From NCBI GenBank assembly GCA_016871725.1, contig VHCL01000001.1, positions 82,740 to 146,739 on the forward strand: a stretch of DNA of 64,000 nucleotides, given 5' to 3'. How positions within the stretch are numbered: the first letter of the stretch is position 1; the number at the start of each line of letters is the position of its first letter. Below, in pieces: positions 34,616 to 43,383 of the stretch. A program made the position numbers and the translations under genes. Source of the stretch: Verrucomicrobiota bacterium. Lineage in GTDB: Bacteria; Verrucomicrobiota; Verrucomicrobiia; Opitutales; UBA953. A model generated the notes under the pieces. The model was not told where the DNA came from. It made no database searches and worked only from the letters and a program-made list of their open reading frames with translations.

Positions 34616-35791
34616 ATGGCCCGCTCCTCCGCTCCCGCCGTCCGTGACGTCCTCATGATGGCGACTCCTTCCAAGAACGCCGACCTGCGTTGGTTCGGCG
34701 GCTTCCACGCCTCGGACCCGTTCCCGGCCTTCTCCGTCGGCCGTCGCCGCGTGGGCCTGCTCCCGGGCATGGAGGTCGGCCGCGCGCAGGACGAATCCGC
34801 CTTCGACGAAGTCCTCAACCTCACGGCGATCATCGCCGACCTGCGCAAGACCAACCCGAAGGCGGGCGTGGCCGACGCGATCGTCTTCGCCGCCCTCCAG
34901 CGCGGCGTGCAGCGCTTCCGCGTGCCGGCGGATTTCCCGGTGGGCCTCTTCCAGCGCCTCCGCGAGCTCGGGCTCGAGCTCCACGCCGTCGGTGCGCAGC
35001 AGAACGAACGCGGCGCCCCCGAGCTCTTCCCCGAACGTCAGGTGAAGTCGAAGGCCGAGCTCGCCGGCATCCGCGCGGGCAACGCCGCCGCGGCCGCCGG
35101 CTTCCGGGCGGTCGAGCAGATCCTCGCCGAGTCCCGGGCCGACAAGAAGGGCGTGCTGCGGTGGCGCGGCCGCACCCTCACCGCGGAGATCCTCAAGGAG
35201 GAGGCGCAGGTCGCCATCCTGCGGAAAGGCGCGCTCTGCGACATCGGGCTGATCATCGCCCCGGGCGACCAGGCCGTCGATTGCCACTGCTCGGGCGCCG
35301 GCCCGGTCCGCGCCAACGAGCTCATCGTCTGCGACATCTATCCCCGTCACGTCGCCTCGTGCCAGTACGGGGACATGACCCGCACCTACCTCAAGGGGAA
35401 GGCGAACGCGTCCCAGCGCAAGATGGTGCTCGCGGTGCTCGAGGCCCAGCGCCGCGCGATCAAGGCCATCCGCGCGGGCGTGTCCGGCGCCAAGGTCCAC
35501 ACGGTGGTGCAGGCGTATTTCAAGTCGCTCGGCTACGAGACCGGCCTGAAGAAGGGCGTCTACGTCGGTTTCTTCCACGGCACGGGCCACGGCCTCGGCT
35601 ACGACATCCACGAGGACCCCGCGCTCTCCACGCGCAATCCGCTGCCGCTCGTCGCCGGCCACGCGGTCACCGTCGAGCCGGGGCTTTACTATCCGGGCAT
35701 CGGCGGCTGCCGCTTCGAGGACTGCGTGGTGGTCACGAAGAAGGGCTGCGAGTTCCTCTCCTCCCATCCCTATAGCTGGGAGATCGCCTGA
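34616..35791 (+). CDS. M24 family metallopeptidase (Xaa-Pro aminopeptidase-like)
   Basis: 391 residues. C-terminal pita-bread domain with the five metal ligands recognisable: Asp in IVCDIYPR, Asp in YGDMTRT, His in FFHGTGHGLGYDIHE, Glu in VTVEPGLYY, Glu in CRFEDCVVV. The N-terminal creatinase-like domain covers ~1-150. Likely releases N-terminal residues before proline; specificity is inferred. Followed after 2 nt by a small gene. Confidence 0.92.
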   Translation: MARSSAPAVRDVLMMATPSKNADLRWFGGFHASDPFPAFSVGRRRVGLLPGMEVGRAQDESAFDEVLNLTAIIADLRKTNPKAGVADAIVFAALQRGVQRFRVPADFPVGLFQRLRELGLELHAVGAQQNERGAPELFPERQVKSKAELAGIRAGNAAAAAGFRAVEQILAESRADKKGVLRWRGRTLTAEILKEEAQVAILRKGALCDIGLIIAPGDQAVDCHCSGAGPVRANELIVCDIYPRHVASCQYGDMTRTYLKGKANASQRKMVLAVLEAQRRAIKAIRAGVSGAKVHTVVQAYFKSLGYETGLKKGVYVGFFHGTGHGLGYDIHEDPALSTRNPLPLVAGHAVTVEPGLYYPGIGGCRFEDCVVVTKKGCEFLSSHPYSWEIA

Positions 35792-35793
35792 GC

Positions 35794-36090
35794 ATGGCCA
35801 AGGGGCGGGGCAGGGCGGGCACGCACACGTCGTTGACCGACGCCGCCCGTCCCGTGGCCGAAGCCCTCGAGCGCCACGGCCGCGTGTCGCGCGGCGTGAT
35901 CAGCGCCCGCGTGGGCGCGAAGACGCTTTCGATCAAGGTGATGACGCTCGGCGGCGGCCTGCGCGTGACGGTGGTCTCCAAGGGCTCGCGTCAGGAACTG
36001 CACGTCTACGGGCTCACGGCCGAGCGCGCGGGCGAGATCCTGTCGGGGCCTGACTTTGCCGGCTACAAGCTGAACTTCGCCGATGAGTGA
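35794..36090 (+). CDS. Hypothetical basic protein
   Basis: 98 residues; Arg/Lys/Gly-rich N-terminus, then alternating strands (TLSIKVMTLGGGLRVTVVSK, ELHVYGLTAERAGEIL). No family recognised. It starts 2 nt after the peptidase stop and overlaps the pabB start by 8 nt, so it is part of this operon and probably coupled to both. Confidence 0.7.
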   Translation: MAKGRGRAGTHTSLTDAARPVAEALERHGRVSRGVISARVGAKTLSIKVMTLGGGLRVTVVSKGSRQELHVYGLTAERAGEILSGPDFAGYKLNFADE

Positions 36091-37555
36091 CGCGCCCGCC
36101 GTCCTGGCCGAGGTCTCGGCCTCCGACTGGGCCGACGCGGGTCCCGGTTGGACGCATCTGCCGTATCTCGCGCGCTTCCCCGCCGCGCGCCTGCCGGCCG
36201 CCTGGTCGGCCTTCCTCACGGGCCGTCACCACGCGGTGCTCGAGAGCGGCCGCACGGGCACCCTCACGATCGCGGTGCCGGCCGCGCCGCGCGCGACGCT
36301 CTTCTTCGCCGACGGCCGCGTGGTGCTCCACGCCGAGGACGGCGCCCACGAGGAGACGACCGAAAAGCCGCTGGCCTACCTGCGACGCTGGTCCCGGGAG
36401 GTCCGCGCCCCGCGCCTCCCCGGCTGGCCCGCCTTCCAAGGCGGCCTGCTCGCGCTGCTGGGCTACGAGCTCGCCGCGCAGTTCGAGCCGGTCCGTCCCG
36501 CGCCGGCCGATGTCCGCGCGCCGCTCGCCGCTTTCCTCGAAGCCCACGAGGCCTGCGTCTTCGACGCCGCGAAGCAGGAGCTCACCGTCGTCGTGCTCTG
36601 TCCCGCGGGCGCGCCGAACGCTGCCCTCCGCGCGGCCCGCGCCCGCGCCCGCGAACTCGCCGCGCGCTGGCACGCCGCGTGCGGCGCGCCCGGCCCCGCG
36701 TCGCCGGCGGCGCCCGCCGTCCCCGCCGCGCCCCTCGCCGCGTCGTTCGACGAAGCCGGCTTCGTCCGCGCGGTCGCCCGCTGCCAGGAATACATCGCCG
36801 CCGGCGACACCTATCAGGTCAACCTCTCCACGCGGCTCGAGGTCCCGCCGGTCGACGCGCTGGCCGCCTACGAGGCGCTCCGTTCCGCCAATCCTTCGCC
36901 GTACATGGGCTTCGTCCGCCTGCCCGGCGTCTCCCTCGCCTGCGGTTCGCCCGAGCTCCTCGTCGAGGTCGCGGGCGGCCGCGTCGCCTCCCGGCCGATC
37001 GCCGGCACGCGCCCGCGCGGCGCCGACGAGGCCGCCGACCTCGCCTGGGCCCGCGAGCTCGCCGGCGACACCAAGGAGAAGGCCGAGCACCTGATGCTCG
37101 TCGACCTCCTGCGCAACGACGTCGGCCGCGTCTCCCGTCCCGGCACGGTGCGCGTGCCGGAGTTCATGGCGGTCGAACGCTACTCCCACGTGATGCACCT
37201 CGTCTCGCAGGTCGAAGGCGACCTCGCCGCGGGCGCCGGCCCGGCCGACGTGGTCCGCGCGCTCTTCCCGGGCGGCACGGTCACGGGCGCGCCGAAGGTG
37301 CGCACGATGCAGGTCATCGCCGAACTCGAACCGGTGGCCCGCGGCTACTACACGGGCTCCCTGGGCTGGATCGGCGCCTCGGGCGAACTCTGCCTCAACA
37401 TCATCATCCGCTCGCTCTGGACCGCGGAAGGCCGCGCGTTCGTCCAGGCGGGCGCGGGCGTCGTCGCCGATTCGGTGCCCGCCCGCGAATACGCCGAGAG
37501 CCTGCGCAAGGCCCAGGCGCCGCTCCTCGCCGCCGCCCGCGCGGCCCTCCCATGA
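36083..37555 (+). CDS. pabB: Aminodeoxychorismate synthase component I
   Basis: 490 residues. Chorismate-binding domain (~225-480) with AAGDTYQVNLSTRL, the PIAGTRPRG loop, VDLLRNDVGRVSRPGTV and FPGGTVTGAPKVRTM. The N-terminal half is the usual PabB/TrpE beta-sandwich, Ala/Arg-rich here. The loop has Ala (PIAGT), as in anthranilate synthase, instead of the Lys of E. coli PabB (PIKGT), so TrpE cannot be excluded from motif alone; adjacency to a pabC-like gene (ATGA overlap) favours folate synthesis. No trpG is seen. Confidence 0.88.
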   Translation: MSDAPAVLAEVSASDWADAGPGWTHLPYLARFPAARLPAAWSAFLTGRHHAVLESGRTGTLTIAVPAAPRATLFFADGRVVLHAEDGAHEETTEKPLAYLRRWSREVRAPRLPGWPAFQGGLLALLGYELAAQFEPVRPAPADVRAPLAAFLEAHEACVFDAAKQELTVVVLCPAGAPNAALRAARARARELAARWHAACGAPGPASPAAPAVPAAPLAASFDEAGFVRAVARCQEYIAAGDTYQVNLSTRLEVPPVDALAAYEALRSANPSPYMGFVRLPGVSLACGSPELLVEVAGGRVASRPIAGTRPRGADEAADLAWARELAGDTKEKAEHLMLVDLLRNDVGRVSRPGTVRVPEFMAVERYSHVMHLVSQVEGDLAAGAGPADVVRALFPGGTVTGAPKVRTMQVIAELEPVARGYYTGSLGWIGASGELCLNIIIRSLWTAEGRAFVQAGAGVVADSVPAREYAESLRKAQAPLLAAARAALP

Positions 37556-38355
37556 GCCAGGTCTGCCGCAACGGCGTCCTCGTCGCGGGCGACGCCACGC
37601 CCGGCAGCTTCCCCGTCGGCGCCGCGTTCTTCGAGACGGTCGCGCTGCGCGCCGGCGCGGCGGAGTGCCTCGAGGATCATCTGGCCCGCCTGCGCGCGGG
37701 TCTGGACCGCGCCGGTCTCGCGCCCGGACCGCTCGCCGTCGGCGACCTCGCCGCCTGGCGCGACGCGCTCCGGCTCCTCGGCGGACGCGACGGCGTGCTG
37801 CGGCTCGTCGTCGGCGCGGGCTTCGAGGAGCTCGGCCTGCGCGCCCTGCTGCCGTCGCCCGAGGTCTTCCGCCTGCGTTCCTTGCGCACCGTGCGCGACG
37901 CCGCCGAATGGCTGCCGCGGCCGAAATCCGCGCCGTGGGCCAATTCCCTGGCCGCCTCCGTCGAGCTCCGCGCGCTCGGCGTCGGGGCCGGCGTCGAAGG
38001 CGTGCAGTTCGACGCGCGAGGCTTCGTCAGCGAAGGTTCCCGCTCGAGCCTGGCGTGGGTCGAGGCCGGCGTGCTGCACGTCCCGGCCGAAGCCACCGGT
38101 CGCCTCCCGGGCACGGCGCTCGGCCAGCTGGTCCGCTGCGCCGGCCGGCCCGTCCGCGCGACCGAGTCGCCGGTCCCCGTCCGCGCCGAGGCGATCCTCA
38201 TCCTGCGATCGACGTTGCCGGGCGGCGCGGCCGCGGTCTCGCAGTGGGACGACGTCGACGGCCGGCCGCTCTGGTCCGGCGATCCCGCCGCCGCCCGCCC
38301 GCTCCTCGCGGCCCTGGCCGCGTGGCGCGCTCAGCGCTGCATCAGCTTGGCGTAG
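37552..38355 (+). CDS. pabC: Class IV aminotransferase, probable aminodeoxychorismate lyase
   Basis: 267 residues, PLP-dependent fold type IV. The Schiff-base Lys is in LPRPKSAPWANSLA and the phosphate-binding part is in EGSRSSLAWVEAGVL (E-G-S/T-x-S/T pattern). GRLPGTALGQLVR is the conserved turn of the family. Start overlaps pabB (ATGA), supporting 4-amino-4-deoxychorismate as substrate. A branched-chain or D-amino-acid transaminase role is the alternative. Confidence 0.85.
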   Translation: MSQVCRNGVLVAGDATPGSFPVGAAFFETVALRAGAAECLEDHLARLRAGLDRAGLAPGPLAVGDLAAWRDALRLLGGRDGVLRLVVGAGFEELGLRALLPSPEVFRLRSLRTVRDAAEWLPRPKSAPWANSLAASVELRALGVGAGVEGVQFDARGFVSEGSRSSLAWVEAGVLHVPAEATGRLPGTALGQLVRCAGRPVRATESPVPVRAEAILILRSTLPGGAAAVSQWDDVDGRPLWSGDPAAARPLLAALAAWRAQRCISLA

Positions 38356-38708
38356 GCCGGCAGCGCCGCGGCGAGCACGAAGAGGGCGAGGAAGGCGACG
38401 CTGACGAGCGCCGCGCAGCAGGTCGCGACGAGCAGCTTGGTCATGCGCACGACGTCGTCCGTCTCGCGCAGGTGGGCGCGCGCGGCGTACGCGGTCACGC
38501 CGAGGCCGGCGACGAGCAGGCCGAGGAGCGCGCCCGTGAAGTGGTTGAAGAAGACGCCGGTGAGCGCCGGCAGCGCGCCGGGTTCGCCGACGATCCCGCC
38601 CACGAGGACGGGCTGCGCGCGGAAGGCGATCGCGCCGGCGGCCGCGGGCAGCCCCGCGGTGAGGAAGACGGCCAGGGCGGAGACGATCCGGAGCTCGCGG
38701 GGGTTCAT
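38331..38708 (-). CDS. Hypothetical membrane protein
   Basis: 125 residues from the ATG at 38708, with three to four hydrophobic helices (~7-27, 35-50, 52-70, 90-115). Its last 25 nt overlap the 3' end of pabC on the opposite strand. No motif recognised. It diverges from the CNNM/CBS gene at 38796. Confidence 0.65.
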   Translation of the reverse strand: MNPRELRIVSALAVFLTAGLPAAAGAIAFRAQPVLVGGIVGEPGALPALTGVFFNHFTGALLGLLVAGLGVTAYAARAHLRETDDVVRMTKLLVATCCAALVSVAFLALFVLAAALPAYAKLMQR

Positions 38709-38795
38709 GCGCGCAGTCTCGGCCCGGGTCTCCGCAGGGTCAACGCCGGGATTCTCCCTCGCCAAACCGGGCCGCCTCGCCTATCCCAGCCACAC

Positions 38796-39890
38796 ATGGA
38801 ATCCGTCTGGTATCTCTGGCTGGTCTTCGTGCTCCTCAACGGCAGCGCGGCGGGCATCTCCCTCGTCGCCGGCGTCGTCTCGGCCCTCTCGCACGCCGAA
38901 CTCGAGGACCTCCGCCGCCGGCAGGCCGCGGCCGCCGTCGCGCTCGAACGCTGCCGCGGCGACCAGGGCAACACCCTCGCGGCCTTCGAGGTCCTGTCCG
39001 CCGCGTTCGTCGGCATGAGCGCGCTGCTCGGCGGCGTGCTCGTCGGCGTGCGCTTCCTCCCCCGCATCGGCGAGAGCTGGGGCTTCGCCGTCGGCACCGT
39101 CCTGGGCGTCATCGCGGTGTCGTTCTTCATGGCCTGGCTCACGATGATGCTCCCGCGCAAGGTCGGCATCCACTTCCGCGTGGCGCTCGCCCCGCGGGTG
39201 GCCGCCTCCCTCCCGCTCGTGCGGGGCGCCGCCAAGATGCTCCGCATGCTCGGCAAGCTGCATGATTCGCTCGCCCCGCCCGAGGAGCCCGGCGTCGACC
39301 GCGCCGACGCCGACATCGGCAGCCTCGCGCAGGCCGCCGCCCGCGAAGGCAAGATCACCCAGGCCGAGAGCAACCTCGTCGCCAACGCGGTCCGCCTCGA
39401 CGACATCCCGGTCTCGCAGGTGCTCACGCCCCGCTCCGTCGTCACGTCGATCGAGGCCGACCTCACGGTCGCCGACGTCCTCCGCCTCTACCCGAACGTG
39501 CCCCACGGCCGCATGCCCGTCTGGGAGCAGAACCCGGACCGCATCGTCGGCGTCGTCCGCCGCCGCGACCTGCTCAAGGCCGCCGGCGAGGGCCGCCGCG
39601 AGGTCCGCGTGCGCGAGCTCATGGGCAAGGCCCACGTCGTGCCCGAGAACGCGACCTTGTCCGACGCCCTCCATGATCTCGTCCGCGCCCACCAGCATCT
39701 CGCCGTCGTGGTCGACGAGTTCGGCGCCTTCGCCGGCGTCGTCACGCTCGAGGACGTCTTCGAGTCGCTCCTCGGCGTCGAGATCTACGAGAAGGACGAC
39801 CCGCATCCCGACATGCGCGAGCTCGCCCGCCAGCGCGGCCATCGCGTGGGCCGGCGCCCGGGTCCGGAGGCCCCCAAGCCCGGCGCATGA
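38796..39890 (+). CDS. CNNM-CBS (HlyC/CorC/TlyC-type) membrane protein
   Basis: 364 residues: N-terminal CNNM-like domain with three to four membrane helices (~5-25, 65-85, 95-120), then a CBS pair (DIPVSQVLTPRSVVTSIEADLTV to ELMGKAHVVPENATLSDAL and VVVDEFGAFAGVVTLEDVFE). Proteins of this architecture are linked to magnesium or cobalt transport. The C-terminal CorC_HlyC domain is missing; the tail is a short basic stretch. ATGA overlap with lgt. Confidence 0.88.
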   Translation: MESVWYLWLVFVLLNGSAAGISLVAGVVSALSHAELEDLRRRQAAAAVALERCRGDQGNTLAAFEVLSAAFVGMSALLGGVLVGVRFLPRIGESWGFAVGTVLGVIAVSFFMAWLTMMLPRKVGIHFRVALAPRVAASLPLVRGAAKMLRMLGKLHDSLAPPEEPGVDRADADIGSLAQAAAREGKITQAESNLVANAVRLDDIPVSQVLTPRSVVTSIEADLTVADVLRLYPNVPHGRMPVWEQNPDRIVGVVRRRDLLKAAGEGRREVRVRELMGKAHVVPENATLSDALHDLVRAHQHLAVVVDEFGAFAGVVTLEDVFESLLGVEIYEKDDPHPDMRELARQRGHRVGRRPGPEAPKPGA

Positions 39891-40690
39891 ACGCGGCCCT
39901 GCTCGCCTACTGGACGCATGACCTCGACCCGGTCGCGTTCCGTTTCCCGGAGAGCTGGGGCCTGCGCGGGGTGCATTGGTACGGGCTGGCCTACGCGGCC
40001 GGCTTCATGGTGGCCGCCTGGCTGCTCGGCCGGTGGCGGCGTGCCGGCCTCACGCCGCTGCGCGCTGCCCTCGACGAGTCCGCGCTGATCACCGCGGTGA
40101 TGGTCGGCGTGATCGCCGGCGGCCGTCTCGGCCACGTTCTGCTCTACGCCCGCGCGGAGTTCGCCGCCGATCCGCTGATGCTCTTCCGGGTCTGGGAGGG
40201 CGGCATGGCCAGCCACGGCGGCTTCCTCGGCGTGCTCCTCGCCGGCGTCTGGTTCGCGCGCCGCGTCCGGGCCGATTTCTTCGCGGTCGGCGACCTGCTC
40301 TGCGCCCTCGCGCCGGCCGGCCTCCTGTTCGGACGGATCGCCAACTTCATCAACGGCGAGCTCGTCGGCGACCCCTCGTACCTCCCTTGGGCGGTGATCT
40401 TCCCGCGCGAAGGCGCCGAGCCGCGGCATCCGTCGCAGCTCTACGAGGCCTTCGCCGAAGGGCTGCTCCCGCTCCTCTGGGTGCTCCGCCGCTATCCGCT
40501 GCGCCTGCCGTCCGGTCGTCTCGCCGGCGAATTCCTCCTGCTCTATTCCGTCGGCCGCATCGTCTGCGAGGCCTTCCGTTCGCCCGACGACGGCTACGTC
40601 CTCGGTCTCACGGCGGGCCAGTTCTGGACGCTCCCGCTCGCCGCCTTCGGCGCCTGGCTGGTCCTCCGCTCCCGGCGGCGGACTGAATGA
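39887..40690 (+). CDS. lgt: Prolipoprotein diacylglyceryl transferase
   Basis: Transfers diacylglycerol to the lipobox Cys of prolipoproteins. 267 residues, seven predicted helices. The lgt signature GRIANFINGELVGDPS is present, with HWYGLAYAAGF upstream and GGRLGHVLLYAR and RHPSQLYEAFAEG (catalytic-region His/Arg) in order. Overlaps the upstream CNNM gene by four bases. Confidence 0.95.
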   Translation: MNAALLAYWTHDLDPVAFRFPESWGLRGVHWYGLAYAAGFMVAAWLLGRWRRAGLTPLRAALDESALITAVMVGVIAGGRLGHVLLYARAEFAADPLMLFRVWEGGMASHGGFLGVLLAGVWFARRVRADFFAVGDLLCALAPAGLLFGRIANFINGELVGDPSYLPWAVIFPREGAEPRHPSQLYEAFAEGLLPLLWVLRRYPLRLPSGRLAGEFLLLYSVGRIVCEAFRSPDDGYVLGLTAGQFWTLPLAAFGAWLVLRSRRRTE

Positions 40691-40732
40691 TGTTGCCCGT
40701 GCGGGCCGGGGATGGGAAAACCCCCCTGCGCC

Positions 40733-41896
40733 ATGACGAACGTCCCGCTCCTTGACCTCGGCCCGCAGAACCGCGCCCTCGAAGCGCAGTTCGAAGCCGC
40801 CTTCCGCGACGTCCTCCGCTCGAACATGTTCATCATGGGCCCGCGCCTGGAGGCCTTCGAGAAGGACTGCGCCGCGTTCCTCGGCGTGAAGCACGCCCTC
40901 GGCGTCTCCTCCGGCACCGACGCGCTCCTGCTCGCGCTCATGGCGCTCGGCCTCGGCGAGGGCGACGAGGTCCTCATCCCGTCCTTCACCTTCTTCGCCA
41001 CCGCCGGTTCCGTCGCCCGCCTCGGCGCCACGCCGGTCTGGGTCGACGTCGATCCGCACCACTTCAACCTCGACCTCGCCGACGCCGCCCGGAAGGTCGG
41101 TCCGCGCACGCGCGCGGTCATGCCGGTGCACCTCTTCGGCCAGTCCGGCGACCTCGACGCCCTGCAGGCCTTCGCCGCCGCGCACCGGCTCCGCGTGGTC
41201 GAGGACGCCGCCCAGTCGATGGGCGCGCGCTGGAAAGGCCGCGCGACGATGTCGGTCGGCGACTTCGGCGCGACGAGCTTCTTCCCGTCCAAGAACCTCG
41301 GCGGCATGGGCGATTCCGGCCTGGTCACGACCCAGGACGACGCGCTCGCCGAACGCGCCCGCATCCTCCGCGTCCACGGCATGCAGCCGAAGTATCATCA
41401 CCGCGAGGTGGGCGCCAACTTCCGCATGGACCCGCTCCAGGCGGCGCTGCTGCACCTCAAGCTCCCGCACCTGCCGTCGTACAACTGCGCGCGCGCGGGC
41501 AACGCCATCTTCTACCAGACGGCCCTGAAGGGCGCCCGCGGGATCGCCGAGAACCGCCCCGGCGCCGACAAGGCCGCGAAGATCCTCCTGCCGGTCGACT
41601 TTTCCGGCCAGGGCATCTGGAACCAGTTCACGCTCCGCGTGCCCGGCGGCCGCCGCGACGCGCTCAAGGCCTTCCTCACCGCGCGCAAGATCGGCTGCGA
41701 GATATACTACCCGATACCGCTCCACCGCCAGCAGTGCTTCGTCGACCACAGGTACCGCGGCCACGACCGCGTGCCCGTCTCCGAGCAGCTCGCCGCCGAA
41801 GTCCTCAGCATCCCGATCTTCCCCGAGCTCACCGCCGAACAGCGCCAGTGGGTCGCCGACTCGCTCGCCGATTTCGCGGCGGGGAAGAGCGAGTAA
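40733..41896 (+). CDS. DegT/DnrJ/EryC1/StrS family sugar aminotransferase
   Basis: PLP-dependent nucleotide-sugar aminotransferase, 387 residues. Start ATG at 40733 gives MTNVPLLDLGPQN. SSGTDALLLALMAL binds the PLP phosphate, EDAAQSMGARW holds the PLP Asp, and the Schiff-base Lys is in FFPSKNLGGMGDSG. Likely makes an amino sugar for the envelope. It stands 2.7 kb before the polysaccharide locus and is followed by the first repeat-filled gap, convergent with the glutaredoxin-like gene. Confidence 0.92.
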   Translation: MTNVPLLDLGPQNRALEAQFEAAFRDVLRSNMFIMGPRLEAFEKDCAAFLGVKHALGVSSGTDALLLALMALGLGEGDEVLIPSFTFFATAGSVARLGATPVWVDVDPHHFNLDLADAARKVGPRTRAVMPVHLFGQSGDLDALQAFAAAHRLRVVEDAAQSMGARWKGRATMSVGDFGATSFFPSKNLGGMGDSGLVTTQDDALAERARILRVHGMQPKYHHREVGANFRMDPLQAALLHLKLPHLPSYNCARAGNAIFYQTALKGARGIAENRPGADKAAKILLPVDFSGQGIWNQFTLRVPGGRRDALKAFLTARKIGCEIYYPIPLHRQQCFVDHRYRGHDRVPVSEQLAAEVLSIPIFPELTAEQRQWVADSLADFAAGKSE

Positions 41897-42144
41897 AAGG
41901 TTTTAGCGGTTAGCGGTTGGCGGTAAGCGGTTGGGAACGTAACAAAAGCCTCAGGCGACGGGTGCCGAGTTCCGAGGTAGGGGCGCGACGGTGTCGCGAC
42001 CTTTTTGAGAATAGCCGGACGCGTCACCGACGCGTCCCTACCTCAAGACACCCCAGCCAATGATCCGGTCTCCGGTTTCCCTTTGATGCGCAACTAGCCG
42101 CCAACCGCTAACCGCTAACCGCCAATACCTCGGCGCTTACGCGC
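41897..42144. repeat. Nested inverted repeats in a convergent gap (GCGGTTA arms around a REP-like pair)
   Basis: Outer arms are a perfect 21-nt inverted repeat at 41903-41923 (TTAGCGGTTAGCGGTTGGCG plus G) and 42098-42118, built from GCGGTTA/GCGGTTG heptads. Inside is a second pair: GAGGTAGGGGCGCGACGGTG... at 41974-42001, itself a hairpin (CGCGAC-GGT-GTCGCG, followed by TTTTT), and GGACGCGTC-ACC-GACGCGTCC plus CTACCTC at 42017-42044. Both inner arms begin or end with GTAG/CTAC as REP elements do. The T-run after the first hairpin could terminate transcription of the aminotransferase gene. Confidence 0.85.
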
Positions 42145-42480
42145 TCAGAAGAACCGGATCGTCTTGATCCGCATCTTCTCGTGCTCCTCGTCGGTGCACG
42201 GGGCGTCGATCGGCACGGCCGGGGCCTTGTCGTTCGGGACGCCGAGCTTGTTGGCCAGGAGATACTGCTCCACTTCGGCGCCGGAGACGTCGGGCAGCAT
42301 GACGCCGTCGATCTCGACGCAGGGGGAGAGGCGCTGGCCGGACTTCTCGACCATCTCGGCGTAGTTCGCCGGGTTGTTGATGATGTCCACGTCCACGTAG
42401 TTCAGGGCGTACTTCGCCATGATGGCGCGCACGCCGTTGCTCCAGCCGCAGCTGGGTTTGAGGTAACAACGGATGTCCAT
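42145..42480 (-). CDS. Glutaredoxin-like protein with CGWS motif
   Basis: 111 residues. Thioredoxin-fold N-terminus IRCYLKPSCGWSNGVRAIM with the active-site position CGWS, a single N-terminal Cys instead of CPYC or CGFS; later QRLSPCVEIDGVMLPDVSG has the cis-Pro region (SPCVE) and a Gly-rich turn equivalent to the GSH-binding motif. The C-terminal tail CTDEEHEKMRIKTIRFF is unusual. Could be a monothiol glutaredoxin or a relative; partner unknown. 31 nt downstream of the response regulator on the same strand. Confidence 0.8.
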   Translation of the reverse strand: MDIRCYLKPSCGWSNGVRAIMAKYALNYVDVDIINNPANYAEMVEKSGQRLSPCVEIDGVMLPDVSGAEVEQYLLANKLGVPNDKAPAVPIDAPCTDEEHEKMRIKTIRFF

Positions 42481-42511
42481 GTCCCCACTGATGGCGGGGT
42501 TCTCCGGGGAA

Positions 42512-43282
42512 TCAAGCCCGGCGGGCCCTTCGGCCGCCGTTTTCTCCGCCGGCCTGGGCCGGTTCGTACCAGTAGCCGATGCCGTGGATCGTCCGCAGGC
42601 TGTCCAGCTTGCGCCCGTGGTCCTCGAACGCGTCGCGGATCTTGGCGACGTACTGGTCCAGGGAACGGCTGCGGATGTCGGCGTGCACGCCCCAGACGGC
42701 GTGGATGAGGCTGTGGCGGCTGATGATGACGCCGGGGTTGGCGTGCAGGTGGTAGAGGATGCCGAGCTCCTTGCGGCCGAGCTTGTGCTTCTTGCCCCCG
42801 GCGAAGACGAGCTCGAGGCGTTCGGGGTGCACTTCCGCCCCGTTGAAGAGGAAGACGTCGGTCCCGAGCGCGGCGTTGACCGTGAGGCGGCTGTCGCCCG
42901 CGGTCTCGCTGCGCCGGAGCACCGCGTGGATGCGCGCGATGAGCTCCGCGGGATGGTGCGGCTTGCCGACGAAATCGTCCGCTCCCGCCTCGAGCGCCTG
43001 GGCCACGTGCTCGCCGTCGCGCAGGGCGGAGAGGAAGATGACCGCCGGCGAATGCGGCAGCCGCCGGATCTTGTCGAGCACGGCGAGTCCGTCGAGGTCC
43101 GGCAGGTTCGGGTCGAGCAGGACGAGGTGGACGTAGGATTCGCCGACGAACTTGAGCGCGGTCGCTCCTTTGTGGAAGACTTGGGTGGAGAGGCCGGCGT
43201 TCAGGAGTTGATCGGCGAGCGCGGCGGCGAGGCTACGGTCGTCTTCAATGATGACCACCAACGGCTTCTGCTTGGGACTCAT
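42512..43282 (-). CDS. OmpR-type response regulator, orphan
   Basis: 256 residues from the ATG at 43282. Receiver domain with acidic pair IIEDDRS, phospho-Asp in LVLLDPNLPDLDG, Ser in IFLSALRDG and Lys in DDFVGKPHHP, so phosphorylation-competent. The C-terminal winged-helix (KLGRKELGILYHLHANPG, LDQYVAKIRDAFE, LRTIHGIGYWYEP) is OmpR/PhoB-type. No histidine kinase is adjacent; targets could include the nearby polysaccharide locus, but that is a guess. Confidence 0.92.
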   Translation of the reverse strand: MSPKQKPLVVIIEDDRSLAAALADQLLNAGLSTQVFHKGATALKFVGESYVHLVLLDPNLPDLDGLAVLDKIRRLPHSPAVIFLSALRDGEHVAQALEAGADDFVGKPHHPAELIARIHAVLRRSETAGDSRLTVNAALGTDVFLFNGAEVHPERLELVFAGGKKHKLGRKELGILYHLHANPGVIISRHSLIHAVWGVHADIRSRSLDQYVAKIRDAFEDHGRKLDSLRTIHGIGYWYEPAQAGGENGGRRARRA

Positions 43283-43383
43283 GCAGAATCTTGGGAAACG
43301 GGGTAAGACTGAGGGGGTGATGACATATGTAAAAAAGGGCCTGAGGTTGCCAAGCCCCATTCCTCGGCCATGGTCGGAGGCCG

